NCBI GenBank assembly: GCA_035578155.1
Contig: JAPWDM010000001.1
Coordinates: forward strand, 81,697,561-81,761,560
Direction: 5' to 3'
Origin: Brachynemurus nebulosus
Taxonomy: Eukaryota > Arthropoda > Insecta > Neuroptera > Myrmeleontidae
Length of the DNA stretch: 64,000 nucleotides
Shown here: one piece after another, positions 12,838-25,174 of the stretch
Layout: every line of letters starts with the position of its first letter
Position numbering within the stretch: position 1 is the stretch's first letter
Notes under the pieces: model-generated
Told to the model about the DNA's origin: nothing
The model's input: the letters and a program-made list of their open reading frames with translations, nothing else
Database searches by the model: none
Made by a program: the position numbers and the translations under genes

Positions 12838-12888
12838 TCTTCAACATGTCGACCGGTTTCAGTGTCTCAAAACACCATTATCAAGACA
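12838..12888 (-). other. Degenerate hammerhead-like motif
   Basis: Read on the minus strand: TTGATAATGG, a GTGT...ACAC stem, GAAACCGGTCGAC. The order matches stem I / CUGAUGA / stem II / GAAA / very short stem III (ACCGGT) / C, as in PLE hammerheads, but the core is TTGATAA rather than CTGATGA, so activity is unlikely. An A-rich tract (12783-12825) lies next to it. Probably a retroelement-end relic. Confidence 0.35.
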
Positions 12889-13099
12889 ATAATATATAAA
12901 AATCAATGAAATAAAAAACGAAAAGAAAAAATAAACCTTTTAGTTTGGATCTAAACCAGTCAAATCATGACAATGTCAAATATAGCAACTCGTAAAAAAA
13001 AACGGCCTAACCTCAACATTCAAATTAACAGTTTCACTCCAACTCCAAATTTTTCTATACAGTCCACATATTGTTTGGCAAAAAGTTATACAATTTTGA

Positions 13100-13700
13100 G
13101 CGTCGGGTTTTGGGGTGAGGGGGGTAGAAGTGGGAAAATTAAAGGATTTCATCAGTTTTTTTTTAAATATTTTAAATATATGAGGTTTAGCGTAAAAAGT
13201 GTCCGTAAATATATTGTAGAACACTAAAAACTAAGGGACACGTATTTTTTTTATCTGCGGAAAAAAGGTATGAAGGGGTGAAATCGCCCTCCAAAAATTG
13301 GGGTAAAAATTTAATTTTTCAAATATCTCGAAAACAGTAAGAGATAGAGCAAAAGTTTAAATTGGCGATATTGCTCTTTTTTAAAGAACTATCTACTGAT
13401 ATGCAATTTGTTCATATTACATCAACAGGGGTGGTTGGGGGTTAAAATTTGGGGGTTAATTTTGCAAAAAGGAGGTGAAAAATAAACAATATAAAAATTT
13501 TGTTTACAGATTTGAAATCTACATCAAAAAATCTAATTGACCTATTTTTGCTCAATGCCCTAATACTAAGTCTAGGGGTAGTTAACTAGAGGGTGACTAT
13601 GTCGAATAGTCGTAAAATTTGGGTATTCCAAGAAGTTCTTCTTCATGGAAAATAGCTTAAGACAATTAGAATAACGTAGAAATGAAATTCTCGAATTCAA
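13100..13700. repeat. Dispersed non-coding repeat with AATATCTCGAAAAC core
   Basis: G-rich blocks (GGGGTGAAATCGCCC, GGGGTAAAA) are followed by AATATCTCGAAAACAGTAAGAG and TTTAAATTG.CGA. The same order occurs at 25980-26330 and 43440-43720, and inverted at ~25175-25330 and ~44590-44830. This is a diverged family related to the arms of the 43132-45253 element. Confidence 0.6.
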
Positions 13701-13730
13701 AATTGAGTTTGAGCAACATTGGAGAGGGGG

Positions 13731-14224
<494 letters not shown>

Positions 14225-14239
14225 CAAAACTGACTGACT

Positions 14240-14540
14240 GACTGATGGATCAACGCACAGCCTAAACCGCTGGGCCTAGAACCGTGAAATTTTGAACAGG
14301 GATTTCTTATATAACGTAGGTGAGCACTAAGAAGGGATTTTTAGAAATTCACCCTCTAGGGGGGTAAAATAAGGGATGACAATTTTTATAAAAATCTGTA
14401 ATTTTTTTAGATAGAAATATGGAAATTTGTGTTAGGTTACTGGTTTGAAAACAAAAGTTTCAGTGCTTTTAAAAATTTATCCCTTGGGGGGGGGGCGAAA
14501 CGGGAAGAAACTTTAAATGGAAGTTTGTGATTTTTAAAAT
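14240..14540. repeat. Dispersed repeat related to 8650-9060
   Basis: It starts with (CTGA)n-like GACTGACTGACTGATGG, then CGCACAGCCTAAACCGCTGG, GTGAAATTTTGAA, ATAACGTAGGTGAGCACTAAG and GGGGTAAAATAAGGGATGA blocks that parallel the body of the repeat at 8600-9060. Non-coding. Confidence 0.65.
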
Positions 14541-15025
14541 TAGAAATGTGGAAACTGATATGGTATGGTATGGTATAGTACGCTGGTGATTTTAAAACTG
14601 TTAAAAATACATTTTTTTAACATGTAAATTCTAATCCTAATCCTAACTAATATTATAAATGCGAAAGTGAGTTTGTTTGTTTGTTTCATTTGATTTCGCG
14701 CCTCAACAGCTTAACCAATCAACTTGAAACATTGCACAAACATAGCTTGGGAGATGAAGATGGTTATGATCCGAGAAAATATATCATTCCCGAGGGACAA
14801 TTTATTCAGTTATGACAGTTGACTATAAAAAAGCGGATTATTGGTTTCAACTTTGTATATTATTAACAGATAGAAAAGAACACAGGCGATTTTTTACCCT
14901 AGGAAAGTATCTCAATCCCGTGGGAAATTTCATTCCTGTGGAAAAATATATTTTAAATGAAACAAAAAAAGATTCTTTGAGTTTGTTCGAACTTAGCATC
15001 TTGTTAGGAGATAGAACGATATATA

Positions 15026-15935
15026 CCGTAAAACCTTCTAGACCCGGACACTTTTTTACATTTTTTGGTTAATTTTATGTCTACACATGTTTCCTGCATA
15101 AATATCACCAATAAAAGTATTACCATTAGAAAGAGTGTATATTATTTGTTATATCCCTGACCCATTTGTTTCATTATAAGTAAAAATAAAAAAAAAAAAA
15201 AATAATTAGTACGTGTCTGGGTCTATACCCTAAATCCGTCTTGACCCGGACACTTATTTAAATAATGTAATAACATCATGCAAACTAACCTCTCTCGTCG
15301 GGGTTAGGACAGTGTTTTATATTGTCTGATGTCTCTGAATCTGTCAAAGACTTCAAAATATTTTGTGGGAAGGGAGAGGGGGCAATGCATAGTATGCCTC
15401 TCTATAAAGTAAACATACGATATGACACCAGAAGGAGGCATAAACCCCGTAATTCTGATGGGAATATAACGTATGAATAGTGGAAGATACAGCTAGTGCG
15501 AATCGCGACCATAGTGTAATAAACTGATGTGTCCGGGTCTAAACGGATATATGTATATAGCATGTATTTTTTTATATGTATATACATCGGATATAACTTT
15601 AAACATTATTAAATGATGCGCGATAAAATTCTGAACGCATACATATCAAAACTAAAACAATATGACAATTATGACAAAAATTACATGTCTAAGTTAGACA
15701 CACAATATTTTATTTCTTTGAAAAACTGGAGGATAGTAATCCTGTAAAATGAGATAGTAAAAATTGAAATCCGTAGTTTTCATTGGTACAGTTGTTTAGA
15801 AGATGTTTTTCTCTATCTAATAACGTCAAGAACAAATGTTTATTGTTGCAGGTTAATGTAGAAATTATTTACTTTGAAGATTGGTGCAAAGTATCCGGGT
15901 CTAGATCCCCTGTCCGGGTCTAGACGGTTTTACGG
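15026..15935. mobile_element. 910-bp TIR transposon, TA target duplication
   Basis: The ends are CCGTAAAACCTTCTAGACCC and the inverse GGTCTAGACGGTTTTACGG, flanked by TA at 15024-15025 and 15936-15937. The word ACCCGGACAC recurs at the ends and inside in both orientations (about 15045, 15244, 15533, 15893, 15911). The flanking host repeat continues across the insertion. No transposase. The terminal CCGTAAA resembles that of the 17477-23012 element, so both may belong to one family. Confidence 0.78.
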
Positions 15936-16397
15936 TAGCGATAAATGTAGGTTACCATTTACCCCGAGAAAGACTCTCATTCCCGAGGGAAAATTTATTT
16001 AAAACGAAACAATTAAGTAACGACAGCTGACAGTTAAGAAAATGGAAGATTGATTTTAAATTTTGTATATTGTTTAAAAAGGGAATAAAAAAGGACACAG
16101 AATACTTTCTACGCCAGGAAAATATCTGAACTCTGTGAGAAGTCTTAAGTCCCCGGGAAACATATGTATATTTAAAACGATATAAAAAAGGATCATTGAC
16201 TTCATTCGAACTTTTAATATTGAAAAAAATGTGTTATAGTCTACTTTTTACACGAACAAAACATTTTATTTCTGTGGGAAAATTTCCAAAAGTTTTCAGT
16301 AGCGACGCGATGAAAGTATAACTTTATACGTTTTAACTTGATGTCATAATTTCAAAAACCACGAATGAAAGGGCTGAGCGGGTTCCAACACACACTA

Positions 16398-16541
16398 CGT
16401 CGTCAAAATTATGGGAATACCTTGGCTCAAGGCGTGCCCACATTTTGACGCGGTACTGTACTTAATGTTTTGGTACACGGCTGTGTCAAAAGTATAGGCA
16501 CTCCTTGGATTAAAATGTGCCCATACTTCTGACGATGTATA
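16398..16541. mobile_element. Small MITE-like hairpin element
   Basis: CGTCGTCAAAATTATGGG at the left is mirrored by CCCATACTTCTGACGATG at the right, and inner parts (CCTTGG, GTGCCCA) are duplicated in both senses. About 144 bp. It appears to lie within the Helitron-like repeat region. The target duplication is unclear. Confidence 0.5.
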
Positions 16542-16689
16542 ATATACTAAAACCTGCTGAGTCCTTTTATTGCCGCGCGGGCGAAACCGCGGGTGAATGC
16601 TATTAATAATATAATAATAAGAACTGTACCGGAAACTTAAAAATTTATTATTAATACTGTTATTTTTAATCATTCTCCTCTACGGTTAA

Positions 16690-17470
16690 TACATACCACA
16701 TCTATACATATAAACAAATTGTAACAAGACCATTTCTGTACATGGAATGTTTTTTGAAAATTGTACTGGTACTGTAAATAGTTATGGATGTTGATATCAA
16801 AACAACGACTTTTAAAATTTTTGTCTGTCTGTTCACGCATCACGCAAAAATTATTGGACGGATTTTAATTAAATTTGGTGTGGTAATAACTTATTATCTG
16901 GGTCAACATCTAAGATACTTTTTACTCCGGGAAAATATCTCATTCCCACGGAAAAATAGAAAAACCACTTTGACCATGTGCATGTATTACACGAAAATTA
17001 TTGTTCTATGCAAGTTCTGTATAATTATAACACTTATACACAAAGTTTGTGAGCGATCAAAGTCCACTTTGCAGTCAGTATTCCATTAAATAAATGAAAG
17101 TAGGGTCTACACCATTAAAAAAATCGTATTTATAAATACCTAAATGAAATGTATTCAATTTTATTGAACTATCTGATGCAATCATAAAATCTACCTTTGT
17201 AATTTTGCTATTATTATGAATTTCTTAATATTATTTATTTAATTTAAAATTACTTATTTAAATAGGTATAACATTGTATTACCATATAAATAAGCAAACT
17301 ATTTCAAGATCTATTACTTTTTTTTACAACGTAGTGTATGTTTATACATTCTTTATGCAGTGCAATATTACCTGAGTGAGAAATATAAAAACTAATAGCG
17401 GGAGTTTAGATATAATTACTCTATATCCGTCTTTATTGCAAAAGTATTTTATCTTCTTAATGTAACAAAA
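16690..17470. other. Repeat-like and A/T-rich DNA without a gene
   Basis: Positions ~16780-17060 again contain modules of the Helitron-like repeat (ATTATTGGACGG, CTCCGGGAAAATATCTCATT). From 17100 to 17470 the sequence is plain A/T-rich DNA with no feature I can support. Confidence 0.45.
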
Positions 17471-17881
17471 TATGTACCGTAAACACGGATTACTTGAGCC
17501 CTAAGGTGTAACTTGAACCCAAAATGGAAAAAGTATTATTTTTTGTTTTGTGCTTAGTGTAGCCAGTAGTAAAAGTAAGTTATCTGATAGGTAACAGTAC
17601 TAGGTTCACTGTGTTTATGTTTAGGTAGTTCTGAAAATTGACACTACGTGTCAGGCGAATGCTATTTACCTCTATTTGAAGTTGCTGTTTTTGTTATGTT
17701 GCTAAATTTCAGCTGTAAAAAATATTTCGATAGCTCACAAAGTAAGGTAAGTGTATAATTTCCTATTTGCTTCGTTACTGAAACAAATTCAGACATATTC
17801 ACATGCTAGCTATTTCCTTAGTTTCTTAATTTAAGGTTTTGATAAACCAATTAACATAACCCTCAGATTAGGGTAACTTGA

Positions 17882-18115
17882 GCCCATTATAACTTTGGTA
17901 TAAAATGGTGCCTGGATCCAATTGAAAAGGCATGGAAGTGGTCCAAGAACAAGGACCTATTGTACTATAAATGGGAAAATATAGTTAAGAAAATACCTCC
18001 ACCTACACTAATCAAAAAAGGATTATTCTCTTTAGGTAGACTAGAAGACATAAAAATAATCAAAAAATATATAACTCATAAAAATAATTTGGTATCCATA
18101 ACAATTTTTGCTTGA
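17882..18115 (+). pseudogene. Unidentified 77-codon coding remnant
   Basis: A frame is open from 17882 to a TGA at 18113-18115. Its content is unlike random A/T-rich DNA: LDPIEKAWKWSKNK, then a YYKWENIVKKIPPP segment and KKGLFSLGRLEDIK. Trp, Lys and Pro are well spaced, as in C-terminal parts of DNA transposases, but I do not recognise the family. It has no ATG near its start and no upstream continuation in frame. It lies just inside the left TIR of the 5.5-kb element, so it may be all that remains of that element's transposase. Confidence 0.35.
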
Positions 18116-18126
18116 AAAGGCTCTAG

Positions 18127-18512
18127 CAGGTTAAGATAGGGTTTGCAGCGCCAGAGAGGCATATTAAAAATAAGTTATGTTGCAATATCGGTGAGTAATA
18201 AATATACCATTGGCACCTATTTTAGCCTCTGATCTCTCTGCGTTCTTGAGATAATTGACCATATATATGCCAGAGCGGGTATTTTTGGAAATTTTTTTAT
18301 TCCGAAACTATTACATCCAGACTGATAAAACCAAGACCGTTTATTAGGTCGGACCGTCAGTTGGGACGAATCTGGACGATTTTTTCAGTTTTTTGGCAAT
18401 AAATTGTTTAGAGTTTATCTAAAAAATTCTAAAAAAATAATTTAAATGCTTTAATATCACGAGCATATAGGGCAGTAATAAAAATATCAAAATTGGTACT
18501 GCAACATTTTTT
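18127..18512. repeat. Left arm of a 386-bp inverted repeat pair
   Basis: Mirrored at 22259-22647 with few mismatches, including CATCCAGACTGATAAAACC and GGGACGAATCTGGAC-type words. A partial direct repeat of ATTACATCCAGACTGATAAA follows at ~18530. The pair encloses ~3.75 kb. Confidence 0.88.
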
Positions 18513-18971
18513 ACATTCTGACTAACTATTACATCCAGACTGATAAAACCAAGACTGTATATTAGGTAGACGTTGTGTTGTTATGAATTTTTTACAGAAT
18601 TTTCTCACAATTTCTACCAACTAACAAATTTAAAAATAAAAAATTCTTATTTTTTTCCATAGTTCTCGGAGGGGTACAATCACAGAAAAAATATATACCT
18701 AATGTAGCTTAGTATGTCTACTATTATCACTAAAAGTGCATTCAGATCAGATGGGTGCAATACTTCGGAAAAAAATAAAATATCCTTATGACCGCTCTAG
18801 ATTACTCAGCACTGCATATCTCTCTTTCATATAAACTTGCTTATAAATATATAATCAACTAGTAGTTATAGTTGATTTCCATCTAAAACGAAACGATTTC
18901 TATGAGTGACGAGTGTATGAGGTAAGGGGCGTATGTATACAATACCGTATGCACGATTGATATATAGATTA

Positions 18972-19590
18972 TAGAGATGAGCTAAACGGTTATTTTCTAA
19001 TAACTGTTATTGCAATAACAGTTACTGAAAAATAACTGTGATTTATAACAGTTATTATAATAACTGGTATGGTATTTGGATATTTTAACATATTGTAAGA
19101 TATTCGATATGCGTATAAACGGTTCTGTTAGTGAAATATGCACAAATCTATAATACTGACGGATACTAAAGAACATTTTTTGCTTTATTGTACTGCAATA
19201 TCTGTTCAAATACTTGCCTATACAAGGATTTAGGCTTTATATACACAATTTTAACAATTTTATGGATACAAAATTACAAATACAAATAGATAACTGTACA
19301 ATAGACAATAGTTCATTTTTAAGGGTTTTTTAAAAATCAGTGAGGAAATGTGCTACAATAGAAAATGTGTAACTTGCCTGGGGCGTTATTATTTTGAAAT
19401 GCTCCGTAGGTGGTTAAAATAAATTACTGTGATCCTTGTTTTCGAATATATTAATATTGACCTATGTTATCGATATTTCCAAAGGAGTTATTTAAGTAAC
19501 CAGTTATTGGGTATTCCAGTTATTGACGATAACTGTTATCTTTCTATACTAGTTATAAAATAACAATTATCGATATATCGATCATCTCTA
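18972..19590. mobile_element. A/T-rich TIR element with TAGAGATGA ends
   Basis: It begins TAGAGATGAGC and ends GATCATCTCTA. Near both ends the words TAACTGTTAT / ATAACAGTTA recur many times (19003-19072 and 19515-19570). TAGAGATG(G/A)GC-type ends with multiple subterminal repeats suggest a hAT-like MITE, but I could not find a convincing 8-bp duplication, so class and exact ends are tentative. No coding region. Confidence 0.5.
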
Positions 19591-19885
19591 GTTATATAGA
19601 GTATATGTACGGTGTGAATTAATATGAACGATTACTCTATTAAAACATAAACAACCGTAGCTCACTCTATGTCTAGCCACAATAGATACTACACGTACCA
19701 CAGGTCTGCTGCAGAATACATAAAGTATTGAATAGCATATCGCACCCTTGTGGTATCTATGGTGCCTAAACAAAGATCGAGCTATGTTTATATAACTTAT
19801 TGGTATACATTATACGAACTTGTTGACGTGCTATTGCATCGTGTTGCAGTTAATTAGGTCCTAATTGAGGCTGTACAGCACTATA

Positions 19886-20416
19886 AGGCCGGGCGCACAT
19901 TCAGCTACGTCACGCAGTAAACATAGGACAGGGCAGGGCAGGAAAGCACAAGAAATAAACTGTGTGCCTGGGCGAACATAGCCCAGGCGCACATTGAGCT
20001 GCGTCACGCAGTAAACGCAGAGCAGGGCAGAGCAGGAAAGCACGTGTGGTCGAGCGCACATTGAGACGCAGTTAACGCAGACAGGGTAACGTAGTTTCTG
20101 TGACTCTTGTTGTAGAACGAGATAGCACGAATTTAAAAGCAGAGCAGAGCACAGAAGCACTATTTTTCTTCAATTTTTTCAATTGTTTTCATTTCGACGA
20201 AATAAAACCAACTAAAACTCGAGAACGTGTTACAATGTCATGCAGTATCACGCAGTTTCTGTGTCACATTCACGAGTGCCATTCACGGGTCTCGTGCGGC
20301 GCAGTGCTGCTCTGCTCTGCTCTGCGTTTCAAATCGCGCTGCCCCGTTCTACAACACGAGTCACAGAAACTTCCCTGCCCTGCCTGCGTTAACTGCGTCT
20401 CAATGTGCCGGGCCTA
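19886..20416. mobile_element. GC-rich foldback element
   Basis: The left end AGGCCGGGCGCACATT is inverse to the right end AATGTGCCGGGCCT. Inside, the phrase GCGCACATTGAG..CGTCACGCAG is repeated about three times on the left (19890, 19987, 20054), and GCAGAGCAGGGCAG words are mirrored on the right (CTGCTCTGCTCTGC at 20308). The element stands out from its A/T-rich surroundings by GC content. Reading frames on both strands here are by-products of the palindrome. Confidence 0.7.
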
Positions 20417-22258
20417 ACCGTCTACGTGTTAAAAGTACAGCAGATGCTTCGAATTACAGTAAATATTTACAAAAATAATAAATAAGTTCAAGAACTTGTT
20501 ATTTACCCATTATTATATGGGATATTAATTGATTAATTGTTGTAATATGGTTATGATTAGTCTCGGTAACTATTCTAACTGATATAATTACATGAATATT
20601 TTCTGTTGTGAATATATTAGATAATTGCTAATCCGTAAACTGGCGGCATTCAACGCGTTGTCATTTTAGTCACGTCTATGTAATATAAATTATAAAACTG
20701 ATTGTAAGTGAGAGAGCCAAGTATAATCTTGACTAGGTTTAGAATATCAATAATAAAATAATATTATAAAATACATATCCAAGACTAATATAAGATTCCA
20801 TTGGGACATCTCAATTTTATACAAAGGTTAGGTGTAAATATTTCAGTCAATTAACATTGACAAAAAATGCGTCAATACATATTATAAAAAAGAAAAAAAT
20901 TTACCAAAGCTACCATCAGTTGGGACAAATCTGGACAGTAGGGGCGAATCTAGACAGCGCTGCCTCTCGATATTTCTTCGTCAGTGTTATGACCGTACAA
21001 GGTCATAGATCAATTTATGCTACTGAATTTTGTCAGGTATGAGTTAGTCATCAAAGAAAAGCGGTGAACGTGACATCTTTGTATTTTGTTATTTTACAGG
21101 CGCATTGTTTATAATTTTTAAAAATAACGCGCGTTTTAAAATTTTATAAAGAAACTGCTGTACAAAAAAAACAGTTACATATATAAAGTAGGGACTGGTA
21201 ACAAAATGTTTGGCGTTTTTTTGACAATATATGTACCAAAAATGAAAGCTGTATTGTTTTTTTTTTATGGTTTAATTTTTTTTTTTATAAATTGATTAAC
21301 AAAAAATTGAAGACATGAGTGGATGACGGTGTTATGTAACATTTTTTCAAAAATTCATTTTTTGCCAAATTTTGAAATATTCTATGTTGAAGTATCATAT
21401 ATTCAAATTTGGTTTCATTAGATCCAATAGTTTTGTAGAAATTCAATAATAAACATGTGCTATTACATGGGAAGTATATGTAAATAAAAACTTTCAAACG
21501 CTTCTACTGTAAAATTATAAAAATGTTACATAACACATTCATCCACTCATGTTTTCAATTGTCTATAGGTGAGGCGAATTCATACACCATGGTGCGTTAA
21601 TATAAAAAGAAAGTGGGTATAAACTACATAAACTGTAGTCTAGATAACATAAAATGGGCTCTTTTCGACAGAGACGCAACAACCGGGGAGGTCCAAGTGG
21701 TCCGGTCCCCCTAAAATTACCTGGAAATTTTCCTTCAATTTATTTTATTTATATTAAAAAGTAAAGTTTTTAGTGGTTTACTAATATTTTTTATTTGAAA
21801 ATGAAATTTTCGGAGACGACATTTTATTACAACATTTTCCATTGTTATCGGAGAACTACGTTATCAAAAAATTTGATAATTTAAATTTTTGTTGGACCCC
21901 TGTAGATATGTAGTTGTTGCGCCCCTGCTTTCCGATATTAAAAATAAAAGAAAATTGCTCAGACAAGCTGCTGAATATTTTCATGTTCCCACATCTACCG
22001 ACCTTGCATGATAGACTCAAAGGCAAATCGAAATAAAATTCATTTAAATCCAAAATGTGTTATTCGACCCATCAAAAGTCATTCGCTGATGCAGTTATTT
22101 ATCTTAGCGAATTTCCAGATTGGAAATTCAGCTATTTTTATCTTTTTATGTCCGATTTTACCCATATGCATGACTGAATGTGATCTATATTGCAAATAAA
22201 GCACTGTCCAGATTCGCCTCACACATAGGGGCGAATCCGCACACTATATAACCAAAAA
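20417..22258. other. Interior of the 5.5-kb element, no gene
   Basis: Contains scattered words GGGACAAATCTGGAC and GGGGCGAATC (20926-20958, 22206-22240) related to the inverted arms. A near-duplicate pair of GAGTGGATGA..GTTATGTAACATTTTT phrases is inverted between ~21315 and ~21545. No reading frame with a recognisable domain. Confidence 0.45.
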
Positions 22259-22647
22259 AAAAAAATGTTGCAGTACCAATTTTGATATTTTTATTACTGC
22301 CCTATATGCTGGTGATATTAAAGTATTTAAATTATTTTTTTAGAATTTATTAGATAAACTCTAAACAATTTATTGCCAAAAAACTGAAAAAATCGTCCAG
22401 ATTCGTCTCAACTGACGGTACGACCTAATAAACGGTCTTGGTTTTATCAGTCTGGATGTAATAGTTTCGGAATAAAAAAATTTCCAAAAATACCCGCTCT
22501 AGCATATATATGGTCAATTATCTCAAGAACGCAGAGAGATCAGGAGCTAAAATAGGTGACAATGGTATATTTATTACTTACCGATATCGCAACATAACTT
22601 ATTTTTAATATCCCTCTCTGGGGCTGCAAACCCCATCTTAACTTGCC
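22259..22647. repeat. Right arm of the 386-bp inverted repeat pair
   Basis: The reverse complement of 18127-18512. It includes the GTCCAGATTCGTCTC word and the CGCAGAGAGATCAGG segment. Confidence 0.88.
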
Positions 22648-23142
22648 AAACCCGTTTTATTCAGTTTTGGTACCGATTCATGTTTTTTGAATAAATACAT
22701 GTTTGTACAATGTGTTTTAGTCAGTAACCAACATCCTGCATGGTCTCAAACTGTTTTCAAATGGAAATCACTTGGAAATTTAGGTTTGGGCTCAAGTAAC
22801 CCGATCTTGAGGTTAACTTGAACCAAAATCTAAAGATTTATAAAATTTATGAACCATCAGAAAAAAAATCCATATTATATAATAAACTAACTGTAGTCAC
22901 ATATAGATTAATATTCTGAATTCTCTATCCCAAATAAATATAACAGTTACGCTAAATTTTAAAAATTATCAGATGATTTGCAAATCTGGGTTCAAGTAAC
23001 TCGTGTTTACGGTATATCTCTTACTAAAAATATGTTTCCTTTTGTTGGACTTTGATACCTCAAGAATTATGTGTTATGTTATACTTCTCATTGAGTTTAT
23101 AACAATGCGTCGCGTGAACGATATTGCGGGTACAGCTACTAG

Positions 23143-23600
23143 TACTCAATAAATTAGTTATAACTCAAAAAGCGCCTCTTCAATTTTGATTAACTTTGGT
23201 GTGTTGTAAGTAGACAACACACCAAATTTTTTTCCAAGTAAACAATATTCTGTATTTTTTTGTAAGGTGTAAGTATACTAGAACCATACTAAAAATAAAA
23301 TGAATTTTTTATGCAATTATTTAGAAATTTTAAAATTTGGGGAAAAATGTTAAAAAAATATATAATATTGGCCCAAGCATTAGCTAAATTTTGGCGTTCG
23401 TTTTGTTTTCCTAGCTATTATAGTTTTTGAGAAAATTGAGTTTGAAAAATTACAGCACTCACACATATTTTAGTTTGTATCTCAACGATAAGTTAAGGTT
23501 GAGGGTCAACGACCCTATATTTGGTGTTCACCTGGGGTACCAGTTCCACTACATATATTTTTACAGACATCGGCTATGGAGGCCATTTCCCTAAGCTTAT
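23143..23600. repeat. Inverted copy of 11785-12345
   Basis: Order and orientation are reversed relative to 11785-12345. A hairpin and CTAGT lie just to the left (CGTCGCGTGAACGATATTGCG, ~23109-23130, then GCTACTAGT), resembling a Helitron-like 3' end. Confidence 0.75.
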
Positions 23601-23642
23601 ACGTACGAATAATTTAATTAAATTGGAAATACTAATTATACC

Positions 23643-24546
23643 CCAGGTGCTAGGTAACATTGAGTATGCACTGAAAGAGGTATAGAATTGGACTTTTAAT
23701 TATTGTTAGGGGGTTTTAGTATGAACACCCATGTCGTCGACCTCTAGGGTGGTCGACAACTTGAGGGGGAGGGGGGTAAAGTTGCAGAAAAAGCCGATCG
23801 GGAGCTGACATATATCTTGCTTATTATTGATCGTAGAGTGATGAAATTTGTTTGCAATGAAATGATATAAAATTTATGTTACATGCAAATATTTGATATA
23901 CCTAACTGCTTTCGTGTAAAAAATTGAAAATAGAAGGCAACGTTAAAATTCAAGTATTCTTAGTATACAGGGCTAGTCAGAAGTATAAAAAAGTCAAGAA
24001 TCTCAAATCGCGGTCAAAAATCGCGGGAAAGCATTTTTGGGATAAATGATGAGGACAAAAGTTTCACCATTTGTTACGGCGCATCCGATGATGACCTTTA
24101 CCTTGACCTCAAAGTCAAGGTTCAAGGACATATAAAGGTCAAGTTCTGCATCCGAATATGACCTTGATCGTGATCTCAAGGTCAGTGATCAGGTCAACTC
24201 AAGGTCAAACCCAAATTTTTAAATTTCACCATTATTTTCTGTTTTCATTTTTTTATACGAAAACTGTTAGGTATATCAAAAGTTTGCATATTACACAAAT
24301 TTTAGATCATTGCAAACAAATTTAAAAAAAAATCATCACTCTACGATCAATAATAAGCAAGATATAAGCGATTTCCCGATCGGCTTTTTCTGCAGTTTTA
24401 CCCCCCTGGCCCCTGCGCCCAAGTCGTCGACCACCCTAGAGGTCGACGACATACGTTTTGATCCTCACCTAAGACCCCCTAATAATAATCAAAAGTCAAA
24501 TTCTATACCTGCTACAGTGCATAGTCAATGTCACCTAGCACCTCGT
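23643..24546. mobile_element. Foldback element with ~300-bp arms
   Basis: The left arm 23643-23937 and right arm 24237-24546 are inverse copies: GGTGCTAGGTAACATTGA/TCAATGTCACCTAGCACC, the GTCGTCGACCTCTAGGGTGG block and the TCTACGATCAATAATAAGC block. The 299-bp loop differs and contains a cluster of AGGTCA half-sites. No transposase; the long frame at 24310-24771 reads through the arm and has no domain. Confidence 0.85.
24092..24207. promoter_or_regulatory. Cluster of AGGTCA nuclear-receptor half-sites
   Basis: Seven exact AGGTCA/TGACCT hexamers occur in ~116 bp: 24092 (TGACCT), 24104 (TGACCT), 24136, 24159 (TGACCT), 24179, 24191 and 24202 (AGGTCA). Three are within TCAAGGTCA or its inverse (24159, 24176, 24199), the consensus for monomer-binding nuclear receptors of the FTZ-F1/ERR type. 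Whether any receptor binds here is inference. The cluster lies in the foldback loop. Confidence 0.5.
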
Positions 24547-25167
<621 letters not shown>

Positions 25168-25174
25168 CTATTGT

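Larger units (their letters stand above)
14640..16640. repeat. Helitron-like dispersed insect repeat, split by a TA element
   Basis: It opens with TAATATTATAAATGCGAAAG and GTTTGTTTGTTTGTTTC, then CACAAACATAGCTTGGGAGA. Degenerate modules of the type GGAAAATATCTCATTCCCG.GGGAAA follow (near 14890, 15955, 16105, 16260, 16925). A CGCGGGCGAAACCGCGGGTG end is near 16573. This organisation is familiar from non-autonomous Helitron-like repeats of insects. It is split at 15024 by the element listed next. No Rep/helicase. Confidence 0.5.
17477..23012. mobile_element. 5.5-kb composite TIR element, TA target duplication
   Basis: The left end CCGTAAACACGGATTACTTG is the inverse of the right end CAAGTAACTCGTGTTTACGG, with TA on both outer sides (17475-17476 and 23013-23014). 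The subterminal word GGGTAACTTGAGCCC recurs in both orientations (17871, 22789, 22815). The interior holds a short possible transposase remnant, a second inverted repeat pair and two more foldback elements, so it is a nest of insertions. The outer TIRs are only about 30 bp, so assignment of the full length as one unit is moderate. Confidence 0.6.

Noticed and set aside
19861..20478. Overlapping Cys-rich frames on both strands
   Set aside because: They result from the GC-rich palindromic element at 19886-20416; the repeated CTGCTCTGCTC/GCAGAGCAGAG words create them.
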